Part shown: piece after piece, positions 58,501 through 64,000 of the stretch
Layout: each line of letters starts with the position of its first letter
How positions within the stretch are numbered: position 1 is the first letter of the stretch
Assembly: GCF_000204195.1 (NCBI RefSeq)
Contig: NZ_AFBG01000003.1
Span: 156,919-220,918 of the forward strand
Direction: 5' to 3'
DNA length: 64,000 bases
Source: Acidovorax radicis N35
GTDB lineage: Bacteria > Pseudomonadota > Gammaproteobacteria > Burkholderiales > Burkholderiaceae_C
Position numbers and translations under genes: made by a program
Notes under the pieces: generated by a model
Told to the model about the DNA's origin: nothing
The model's database searches: none
Seen by the model: only the letters and a program-made list of their open reading frames with translations

Positions 58501-59333
58501 TCGTCCATCACACGGCCAAACTGTGCGCGGCTGTAGCGCGGGTGCAGGGCCGAGAGCTTGATGGAGATGCCAGGCCCTTCGTAAATGCCGCGCCCGGCAG
58601 AGGCCTTGCCAATCGCGTGGATGGCCTGCTCGTAAGAGGCGTAGTAGTGCTTGGCGTCTTCGCTGGTCAGCGCGGCCTCACCCAGCATGTCGTACGAATA
58701 GCGAAAGCCCTCGGCCTCCATCGTGCGTGCGTTGCGCAGGGCCTCATCAATGGTCTCGCCGGTCACAAATTGCTCGCCCATCATGCGCATGGCCATGTCC
58801 ACGCCCTTGCGGATCAGCGGCTCGCCGCCCTTGCCGATCAGGCGGCTGAGCGAGCTACCCAGGCTGCTCTCGCTGTGGGTGGCCACCAGCTTGCCGGTGA
58901 TCAGCAGGCCCCAGGTGGCGGCGTTGACGAAGAGCGACGGGCTCTTGCCCAGGTGGGCATCCCACTGGCCGTGGCTGATCTTGTCGCGGATCAGCGCATC
59001 GCGTGTGGCCTTGTCGGGGATGCGCAGCAGGGCCTCGGCCAGGCACATCAGCGCCACGCCTTCTTGCGACGACAGCGAAAACTCCTGCAACAGCCCCTGC
59101 ACGATGCCCGCGCGCCCTGCACTGGCCTTGCGCTCGCGCAGCGCCTTGGCAATGCGCAGCGCCAGTTGCTCGGCGGACGCCGCTTGATCGGCAGGCAGGC
59201 GGGCCTGGGCCAGCAGCGGGGCCAGGGCTTCGGGCTCGGGGCGGCGGGTGGCGGCGGTGATGGCTGCGCGCAGCGGGTTGCTCAGCGGGGTGCGGGGAGC
59301 GAAGTCGGCAAACGGGGCGGAGGGCTGCGTCAT
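55587..59333 (-). CDS. putA: Bifunctional proline dehydrogenase / pyrroline-5-carboxylate dehydrogenase
   Basis: A 1248-residue enzyme oxidising proline to glutamate via P5C. The N-terminal helical part is followed by the FAD-binding proline dehydrogenase barrel (IKLSALHPRYSRAQ, LMVRLVKGAYWDSEIKRAQ). The NAD-dependent P5C dehydrogenase domain contains the catalytic Cys847 in SAGQRCSALRVL and FTGSTEVAR. A C-terminal extension (about 1020-1248) resembles the ALDH-like domain that seals the substrate tunnel. The N-terminal ribbon-helix-helix DNA-binding domain of E. coli PutA is absent, so it should not autoregulate. The divergent Lrp-type gene fits as its regulator. Start at 59333. Confidence 0.95.
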   Translation of the reverse strand: MTQPSAPFADFAPRTPLSNPLRAAITAATRRPEPEALAPLLAQARLPADQAASAEQLALRIAKALRERKASAGRAGIVQGLLQEFSLSSQEGVALMCLAEALLRIPDKATRDALIRDKISHGQWDAHLGKSPSLFVNAATWGLLITGKLVATHSESSLGSSLSRLIGKGGEPLIRKGVDMAMRMMGEQFVTGETIDEALRNARTMEAEGFRYSYDMLGEAALTSEDAKHYYASYEQAIHAIGKASAGRGIYEGPGISIKLSALHPRYSRAQFGRVMDELYPLVLRLTALAKQYDIGLNIDAEETDRLELSLDLLERLCHEPTLAGWNGIGFVIQAYQKRCPFVIDYVVDLARRTQRRLMVRLVKGAYWDSEIKRAQVDGLEDYPVYTRKVHTDISYIACARKLLAAPEAVYPQFATHNAETVATIYQLAGSNYYAGQYEFQCLHGMGEPLYEQVVGAVTAGKLGRPCRIYAPVGTHETLLAYLVRRLLENGANTSFVNRIADETIALDELVRSPVQVVDQQAAVEGAAGLPHPRIATPQGLYGAHRSNSRGLDLSNENTLTELAAALQATASHAWTAAPLLATDLPAGTTQLVRHPADHSDVVGQVQEATTADVEQALAHAQAATVPWAATPPAERAAALLRTADLLEARMQPLLGLLMREAGKSASNAVAEVREAVDFLRYYAAQVQSTFDNATHIPLGPVACISPWNFPLAIFMGQVAAALAAGNPVLAKPAEQTPLIAAEAVRLLWQAGVPRAAVQLLPGQGETVGARLIGDARVMGVMFTGSTEVARILQRTVAGRLDTAGRPIPLIAETGGQNAMIVDSSALVEQVVGDAVSSAFDSAGQRCSALRVLCVQEDAADRVVEMLQGAMGELRVGNPGALRVDVGPVIDAEAQAGISQHIETFKAKGHRVFQHPNHVLASGLQGTFVPPALIELNHIGELEREVFGPVLHLVRYARNDLDRLLDQINATGYGLTQGLHTRIDETIARVVNRAHAGNVYVNRNMVGAVVGVQPFGGEGLSGTGPKAGGPLYLLRLLSQRPADALARTLADADQAAPPDDAVRERLLAPLATLQQWAQLQGNSALASTCERFAQETQSGTARTLPGPTGERNVYTLAPRARVLCLAQGVDDLLAQTAAVLATGGTALWPNAQANLRTQLPTLVQAQVMLQDNTLNDGTLELDAVLHHGDAASLQAVCTALARRAGPIVGVTALQPGATDIPLERLLIERALSVNTAAAGGNASLMTIG

Positions 59334-59472
59334 GGTGGTGTCTTTCAGGGATTTGGCGGGGCCCAACACGGTGGGAAGTGTTGGTTGGGCGCGTTATTGG
59401 TGATGATCCTTGGCTTGATGATGAATAAATGATCGAAAATTGGCATTCACACCGGATAAATCGCTAATTGAA

Positions 59473-59946
59473 ATGCAAGAAGAACCCGATCTGGACCGCA
59501 TTGACCGCAAGATCCTGTCAATCCTGCAGGAAGACGGCCGCATTGCCAACCTCAAGCTGGCCGAGGCGGTGGCCCTGTCGCCCACGGCCGTGCTGGCGCG
59601 GGTGCAGCGCCTCACGCGCGATGGCTTCATCCTGGGCTACGAGGCGCGCCTGAACCCCCTGAAGCTGGGCGCGGGCATGCTGGTGTTTGTGGAGGTGCTG
59701 CTGGACCGCACCACGCCCAACGTGTTCGATCAGTTCAAGGCCGCTGTGCAGGTGCACCCCGAGATCATGGAGTGCCACATGGTGGCGGGCGGGTTTGACT
59801 ACCTGCTCAAGACGCGATCTGCCGACATGAACGCCTATCGCGTGTTTGCGGGCAATGTGCTGTGGCAGTTGCCGGGCGTGCGCGAGACACGCACCTATGC
59901 GGTGATGGAGGAGGTCAAGCACACCAACCACCTGCATCTGCGTTGA
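59473..59946 (+). CDS. Lrp/AsnC-family regulator, probably of putA
   Basis: A 157-residue regulator. The N-terminal winged helix (LDRIDRKILSILQEDGRIANLKLAEAVALSPTAVLARVQRL) is followed by a RAM ligand-binding domain (VFVEVLLDRTTPNVFDQFKAAV...HMVAGGFDYLLKTRSADMNAYRVF). Divergent Lrp-like genes beside putA (PutR type) are known to activate putA in response to proline. The ATG at 59473 gives the best family start; upstream codons are AT-rich spacer. The 139-bp spacer includes AT-rich TGATGATGAATAAATGATC, a plausible binding region. Confidence 0.9.
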   Translation: MQEEPDLDRIDRKILSILQEDGRIANLKLAEAVALSPTAVLARVQRLTRDGFILGYEARLNPLKLGAGMLVFVEVLLDRTTPNVFDQFKAAVQVHPEIMECHMVAGGFDYLLKTRSADMNAYRVFAGNVLWQLPGVRETRTYAVMEEVKHTNHLHLR

Positions 59947-60059
59947 AAGCCACGTGGAGAGTGCAACGACACCGCAGCCTCCAGGCCACACCCACATTGG
60001 CTCGACCTGCCAAAGCCCGCATAATGCCCAGCAGACCTGCCAGATTGAGGAGAAGAACC

Positions 60060-60371
60060 ATGATCCGCTTCCCATACGCTGCTGCTGCCCTGCTGGCAGC
60101 CGCCTTTTTCAGCCAGTCGGCCGCGGCCTCGTGCTACGTGGTCTACGGCCCCGACAAGGACATCGTGTACCGCGCGCCGGAGCCGCCGGTGGACATGTCC
60201 TACCAGATTCACCAGACCCTGCCTCTCGTTGCCCCGGGCTCCACGCTGGTGTTCTCGCCCGACAACCACAACTGCGACCTCCCCATCAACAAGCTGCCTC
60301 TGGCGTCTGCACAGGGGGCCACGGGCTCCATGGGCATGGGCGGCCGTCCTGCCCGCGCAGATCGCGGCTAA
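60060..60371 (+). CDS. Small exported protein of unknown function
   Basis: A 103-residue protein with a clear signal peptide (MIRFPYAAAALLAAAFFSQSAAAS). The mature part begins CYVVYGPDKDIVYRAPEPPVDMS and includes a second Cys in NHNCDLP, so one disulphide is likely. A Gly/Met-rich tail follows. The ribosome site GAGGAGAAG is strong. I recall similar short proteins in Comamonadaceae but no function. Confidence 0.78.
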   Translation: MIRFPYAAAALLAAAFFSQSAAASCYVVYGPDKDIVYRAPEPPVDMSYQIHQTLPLVAPGSTLVFSPDNHNCDLPINKLPLASAQGATGSMGMGGRPARADRG

Positions 60372-60377
60372 GAAGCG

Positions 60378-60405
60378 GCTCACGATCCCCTGCGCGATCG
60401 TGAGC
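60378..60405 (+). terminator. Hairpin after the small exported protein gene
   Basis: Perfect ten-base stem GCTCACGATC / GATCGTGAGC (60378-60387 and 60396-60405) with an eight-base loop, six bases past the stop codon. No T run follows, so its role as terminator is uncertain. Confidence 0.45.
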
Positions 60406-60471
60406 AGGTTCTCAGGACCCCGGTGCGGCGGCCCCGGCGGAAGGGCGTCCCGGGCCTGAGACAATCGGGGG

Positions 60472-61935
60472 ATGAGCGAACCGAAAGAACTATCCCCCGC
60501 GTTTGAACCGACCGAGCAGAATTCCCAGGGCGACCTGCCCGAGGGCTGGCTGCAGGTCCAGTCCATGGACCTGGATGCCCAGGGCGTCGCCCGCAAGCCC
60601 GACGGCAAGGTCATCTTCATCGACGGTGCCTTGCCATTCGAGTTGGTTACCGCCAACACCCACCGCAAAAAGAACAACTGGGAGCAGGCCAGCCTGTTGG
60701 CGATCCACCGTGAATCGTCGCAGCGCGTGCGCCCTGGCTGCCCACACTTTGGCCTGCATGCCGGTGCGTGCGGTGGCTGCAAGATGCAGCATCTGCATGT
60801 CGGCGCCCAGGTGGCCGTCAAGCAGCGGGTACTCGAAGACAACCTCTGGCATCTGGGCAAGGTCAAGGCCCAGACCATGCTGCGCCCCATCGAAGGCCCG
60901 TCCTGGGGCTATCGCTACCGCGCCCGGCTGTCCGTGCGCCATGTGATCAAGAAGGGCCAGGTGCTGATCGGCTTTCATGAACGCAAAAGCCGCTATGTGG
61001 CAGACATGCAGCAGTGCCCCGTGTTGCCGCCCCATGTGGACGCCATGCTGATGCCCTTGCGGGCGCTGATTGCAGGCATGGACGCGCGCGACACCTGCCC
61101 ACAGATCGAACTGGCCTGTGGCGACACTGTGACCGCCATGGTGCTGCGCCACCTGGAGCCGCTGAGCGCGGATGACCTCGCCCGGCTGCGCGCCTTTGCG
61201 GCCGAGCACCACGTGCAATGGTGGCTGCAGCCCAAGGGGCCGGACACCGTGAAGCTGCTGGACGAAGGCGGCGAGCAGCTGTCGTATGCACTGCCGGACT
61301 TCGGCATCACCATGCCCTTCAAGCCCACCGATTTCACGCAGGTGAACCCGCACATCAACCGCGTGCTGGTGTCGCGCGCGCTGCGCCTGCTGGATGTGCA
61401 GCCCCATGAGCGTGTGATCGACTGGTTCTGTGGCCTGGGCAACTTCACACTGCCGCTGGCCACGCAGGCCCGCGAGGTGCTGGGCATTGAGGGCAGCGAG
61501 GCGCTGGTGGCACGTTCGCGCGAAAACTATGCCTTGAATCAGGCCGTCGCGCATGACCATAAAGCGCTGGCAGCTACTGATTTTGTAGCGCGCAACCTGT
61601 TCGAGATGACCCCAGAGATGCTGGTGGCCGACGGATCTGCCGACAAATGGCTGGTGGACCCGCCCCGCGAAGGCGCATTCGCCCTGGCCAAGGCCCTTGC
61701 GGACATCGAGCAGGCGCGCATCGGTGCCGAGGGCGCAGGGCCATTGCCTGCTGGGGCCGAGGGCTGGACGCCCCCGAAACGCATCGTCTACGTGAGCTGC
61801 AACCCCGCCACGCTGGCCCGCGATGCCGGGCTGCTGGTCCACCTGGGGGGCTACCAGTGCACGGCGGCGGGCATGGTGAACATGTTCCCGCACACGGCCC
61901 ACGTGGAGAGCATGGCGGTGTTCGAGCGCGTCTGA
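60472..61935 (+). CDS. rlmD: 23S rRNA (uracil(1939)-C(5))-methyltransferase RlmD
   Basis: A 487-residue enzyme. An N-terminal TRAM-like part is followed by the 4Fe-4S cluster cysteines Cys90, Cys100, Cys103 and Cys182 ([16 protein letters not shown] and QQCP). The Rossmann domain has the SAM site [22 protein letters not shown], and the catalytic Cys443 in [10 protein letters not shown]. Residues about 362-374 ([13 protein letters not shown]) are encoded by a half copy of the dispersed palindromic repeat, in frame. The overall length is slightly above that of E. coli RlmD. Confidence 0.93.
   Translation: MSEPKELSPAFEPTEQNSQGDLPEGWLQVQSMDLDAQGVARKPDGKVIFIDGALPFELVTANTHRKKNNWEQASLLAIHRESSQRVRPGCPHFGLHAGACGGCKMQHLHVGAQVAVKQRVLEDNLWHLGKVKAQTMLRPIEGPSWGYRYRARLSVRHVIKKGQVLIGFHERKSRYVADMQQCPVLPPHVDAMLMPLRALIAGMDARDTCPQIELACGDTVTAMVLRHLEPLSADDLARLRAFAAEHHVQWWLQPKGPDTVKLLDEGGEQLSYALPDFGITMPFKPTDFTQVNPHINRVLVSRALRLLDVQPHERVIDWFCGLGNFTLPLATQAREVLGIEGSEALVARSRENYALNQAVAHDHKALAATDFVARNLFEMTPEMLVADGSADKWLVDPPREGAFALAKALADIEQARIGAEGAGPLPAGAEGWTPPKRIVYVSCNPATLARDAGLLVHLGGYQCTAAGMVNMFPHTAHVESMAVFERV
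61553..61592. repeat. Dispersed palindromic element, half copy J, inside rlmD
   Basis: AAAGCGCTGGCAGCTACTGATTTTGTAG aligns with the right half of the family consensus (AAGCGCT-x-x-AGCTA-x-x-A/T-rich). It lies in the rlmD frame and has no complete left arm. Confidence 0.45.
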
Positions 61936-62004
61936 GCCCAAGGCGAGGGCAGGGCGGCCACTGTGCTGGCTGCCCCCTCAGATGCTGATGGCGGGATGGG
62001 GTTG

Positions 62005-62379
62005 TTAGCTGCGACTGCGGCTGGCAGCGGGGTCGCGGGGTTCGGTCTCGATGTCGCCGGACCGCTCTGTGCGTTCGGGCTTTTCCACCTTGCCGAGCAC
62101 CGAAGGTGTGCCTTCCAGCTTGTTCTCGCGCATGTAGGCGTCCATGTCCTTCCACCCGGCAAACACCGAGGCCTTGGCGGCCTTGGGGTTCAGGGTGTAG
62201 CAGTCTTCCAGGCCCCGCAGTGCGTGGCGGCAGGCGCCGCCGATGGCCTTGGCTTCCTCCTCACGCTGGGCGACGCGCGGGTCCGGGCCCAGGCCGGGAA
62301 TCTTGTCGCAGGCAGTCAGCAGCAGGATGCTGGAGAGAGCCAGCAGCCGCAATGCGGTGGAGGAAGGTTTGCGATACAT
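62005..62379 (-). CDS. Small lipoprotein of unknown function
   Basis: A 124-residue protein with a lipoprotein signal (LLALSSILLLTAC, lipobox Cys about 24). The mature part begins DKIPGLGPDPRVAQREEEAKAIGGACRHALRGLEDCYTLNPKAAKASVFAGWKDMDAYMRENKLEG. It includes two further cysteines and a helical region, and ends in a charged, probably disordered tail. It lies between rlmD (convergent) and the YccA-family gene on its own strand, with a terminator between the latter and itself. I do not know a function. Confidence 0.78.
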   Translation of the reverse strand: MYRKPSSTALRLLALSSILLLTACDKIPGLGPDPRVAQREEEAKAIGGACRHALRGLEDCYTLNPKAAKASVFAGWKDMDAYMRENKLEGTPSVLGKVEKPERTERSGDIETEPRDPAASRSRS

Positions 62380-62438
62380 GTACTTGCATTATCGGCACGC
62401 CGTGCGCGCTATTGAGGCCCGGGCGGCGCAAAGGTACA

Positions 62439-62465
62439 AGAAAAAAGGCTCCCGGAGGAGCCTTT
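62439..62465 (-). terminator. Rho-independent terminator of the YccA-family gene
   Basis: Perfect nine-base stem AAAGGCTCC / GGAGCCTTT (62444-62452 and 62457-62465) with a four-base loop. On the minus strand it is followed by a run of T, about 30 bases past the stop at 62495. Confidence 0.85.
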
Positions 62466-62494
62466 GAGGATGGTCACATGCGAGTAGGGGGGGA

Positions 62495-63190
62495 TCAGTC
62501 CCGCTCGCCACCCATGATGCCCAGCAGGGCCAGCAGGCTCTGGAACACATTGAAGATGTCCAGGTACAGCGCCAGCGTGGCGCTGATGTAGTTGGTTTCG
62601 CCGCCGTCCAGGATCTGCTTCAGGTCATACAGCATGTAGGCGCTGAAGATGCCGATGGCCGCCACCGAGATCGCCATCATGCCGACTGAGGAGCCGACAA
62701 ACACGTTGATGACGGCGCCGACCATGAGCACCAGTGCGCCCACCATCAGCCACTTGCCCATGCCCGAGAGGTCGCGCTTGATCACGCTGGCCAGGCTGGC
62801 CATCACGAAGAACACGCCTGCGGTGCCGGCAAAGGCCGTCATGATGAGGTCGGTACCGTTCTTGAAGCCCAGCACCATGCCGATCAGGCGCGAGAGCATG
62901 AGGCCCATGAAGAACGTGAAGGCCAGCAGCACCGGCACGCCAGCGGCCGAGCGCTTGGTCTTTTCGATCGCGAACATGAAGGCGAATGCGCCGCCCAGGA
63001 AAACGATCAGGCCCACGCCGCCGCGCAGCGACTGGGTGATGCCCGTGGCCACGCCCACCCAGGCGCCGAGCACCGTGGGGATCATGCTCAGCGCGAGCAG
63101 CCAGTAAGTATTGCGAAGCACCTTGTGGCGCTCTTCCTGCGAGATGCCATAGCCCGCAGAGTGGCCCAGGGTGGTGACTTGGTCATTCAT
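62495..63190 (-). CDS. Bax inhibitor-1 / YccA family membrane protein
   Basis: A 231-residue protein with seven hydrophobic helices, starting MNDQVTTLGHSAGYGISQEERHKVLRNTYWLLALSM. The BI-1 signature region is SAYMLYDLKQILDGGETNYISATLALYLDIFNVFQSLLALLG, with the two Asp residues thought to form a pH-sensing pair in the Ca2+-leak channel homologues. YccA interacts with the FtsH protease in E. coli. The frame extends upstream, but the ATG at 63190 (AGGAG region just before) is the expected start. Confidence 0.93.
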   Translation of the reverse strand: MNDQVTTLGHSAGYGISQEERHKVLRNTYWLLALSMIPTVLGAWVGVATGITQSLRGGVGLIVFLGGAFAFMFAIEKTKRSAAGVPVLLAFTFFMGLMLSRLIGMVLGFKNGTDLIMTAFAGTAGVFFVMASLASVIKRDLSGMGKWLMVGALVLMVGAVINVFVGSSVGMMAISVAAIGIFSAYMLYDLKQILDGGETNYISATLALYLDIFNVFQSLLALLGIMGGERD

Positions 63191-63426
63191 CTTGTGTCTC
63201 TCCTTGTTGGCCTGCACAACGCAGACACGACAAATTTTAGGTGGTGATGGTTTTTGGCCTTGCAATAACCGCTTTGGGTCACCTACTTTTGGTAAGGGTT
63301 CTTTCACCCTGGGTGGGGGTGAAGGGCCGCTGCGATGCCGCTATGCTTGCCAGTTCTGGTGCCGGGGGCGGCCTGCTGGCAACCCTTTCACCCTCCATTT
63401 CATTTCTTCCTTTTCCGGATTGCTCC

Positions 63427-63834
63427 ATGAAAACCAAACCCGAACTCGAACTGGCCGACGTCAAGGCGGTGGCCGCTGCGGCCGAAGCCGAAGCCCTGAA
63501 GAACAACTGGGCGGTAACGATCGCCATCGTCGACGATGGCGGCCACCTGCTGTGGCTGCAGCGCCTGGATGGCGCCGCCGCCGTGTCCTCGCACATCGCC
63601 CCGTCCAAGGCCCGCACGGCTGCCCTGGGCCGCCGTGAGAGCAAGGTGTATGAGGACGTCGTCAACGGGGGCCGCACGTCCTTCCTGAGCGCGCCTGGCA
63701 TCGACGGCCTGCTCGAAGGCGGTGTGCCGATCCTCAAGGACGGCCAGTGCCTGGGTGCTGTGGGTGTGAGTGGCGTGAAGTCGACCGAGGATGCGCAAAT
63801 TGCCCGTGCCGGGATTGCAGCGCTTGGACTTTGA
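63427..63834 (+). CDS. GlcG/HbpS-family protein (haem-binding-like)
   Basis: A 135-residue protein of the GlcG/HbpS fold: LADVKAVAAAAEAEALKNNWAVTIAIVDDGGHLLWLQRLDGA, then KARTAALGRRES and the C-terminal GGVPILKDGQCLGAVGVSG. HbpS binds haem outside the cell, but this copy has no signal peptide. Family members include cytoplasmic proteins beside glycolate genes, whose function is unclear. The 236-base spacer before it holds a divergent promoter region shared with the YccA-family gene. Confidence 0.85.
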   Translation: MKTKPELELADVKAVAAAAEAEALKNNWAVTIAIVDDGGHLLWLQRLDGAAAVSSHIAPSKARTAALGRRESKVYEDVVNGGRTSFLSAPGIDGLLEGGVPILKDGQCLGAVGVSGVKSTEDAQIARAGIAALGL

Positions 63835-63856
63835 TGCACATGGGTTATCGAAGGCG

Positions 63857-63920
63857 CTATTGAATTTATAGCTGCGAGCGCTTGTCCATCAAGCGCTAGC
63901 TGCCAAAAATCTTCAAATTT
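63857..63920. repeat. Dispersed palindromic element, copy K
   Basis: Core AGCGCTTG-TCCAT-CAAGCGCT (63877-63897), flanked by TTGAATTTATAGCTGCG and AGCTGCCAAAAATCTTCAAATTT. It follows the GlcG-like gene. Confidence 0.8.
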
Positions 63921-63950
63921 GCACTCCAAACCTGCATTCCCAACAAAAAA

Positions 63951-64000
63951 ACGACCGACCGTACGTCCGGTTTTTCCGGTTTTTTCGGGTTTTTCGGGTT
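63951..64000 (+). terminator. Weak T-rich hairpin region at the window end
   Basis: An imperfect stem, ACCG-x-x-CGT / ACG-x-x-CGGT (63954-63971), is followed by TTTTT and then repeated CGG-T5 units to the end of the window. It may terminate the GlcG-like gene. The window ends here, so the full structure cannot be judged. Confidence 0.4.

Noticed and set aside
56580..59432. 950-codon plus-strand frame opposite putA
   Set aside because: Low-complexity Gly/His/Gln-rich translation mirrored from the putA coding strand.

Overview
The window reads as a contiguous chromosomal segment of a high-GC betaproteobacterium, most likely Comamonadaceae (Acidovorax-like). Pointers to this are the DUF1631 and DUF6352 families, the rimP-nusA-infB-rbfA-truB-typA order, chemoreceptors ending in a W-E-S-F type pentapeptide, and a dispersed ~50-bp palindromic element (core AGCGCTTG-N5-CAAGCGCT) that I recognise from this family. 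I see no prophage, CRISPR array, rRNA or tRNA. The placement rests on recall, not on a database search.

Layout. 1-4.4 kb: the end of an MBL-fold hydrolase gene, a ferritin-like (two EXXH) 'metal-dependent hydrolase' divergent from a TetR regulator with two GGTAC-N6-GTACC palindromes between them, and a P-type cation ATPase. 4.5-9.4 kb: a 270-bp MITE-like element abutting a rubredoxin gene, then a cytochrome b / diheme cytochrome c / SHP (DUF1924) set divergent from a PepSY protein, response regulator and histidine kinase. 9.8-15.1 kb: DUF1631 protein, K+-independent H+-pyrophosphatase and, divergently, soluble pyrophosphatase. 15.4-22.7 kb: three chemoreceptors, two sharing a nearly identical ~1.1-kb 3' half, with an alpha/beta hydrolase between them. 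22.8-30.7 kb: a MocR-type regulator divergent from two multihaem cytochromes c, then a thioredoxin-like protein and a SWIM/SNF2 helicase. 31.0-39.3 kb: the translation/transcription operon behind a promoter followed at once by a terminator hairpin. 39.5-44.0 kb: EamA exporter, HIBCH-like enzyme, and an AraC regulator divergent from a beta-lactamase-fold esterase. 44.1-47.4 kb: lipoprotein / ECF sigma / anti-sigma operon, smpB, ratA, rnfH. 47.5-52.0 kb: a DUF4124-like protein, guaB and guaA, with a Phd-VapC toxin-antitoxin pair lodged between the two gua genes. 52.0-64.0 kb: acyltransferase, an unrecognised protein, DUF6352 protein, putA with a divergent Lrp-type regulator, a small exported protein, rlmD, a lipoprotein, a YccA-family membrane protein and a GlcG/HbpS-like protein.

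How the genes work together. Several regulator/target pairs are divergent (TetR-hydrolase, two-component system-SHP operon, MocR-cytochromes, AraC-esterase, Lrp-putA), and some have visible repeated operator-like sites. The most unusual signals are: the repeat family, eleven copies in 64 kb, three of which are read in frame inside truB, an HIBCH-like gene and rlmD; the guaB-[phd-vapC]-guaA junction, where one stretch of DNA is at once terminator stem, promoter -10 and operator; the recently homogenised chemoreceptor pair; and the promoter-terminator leader of rimP.
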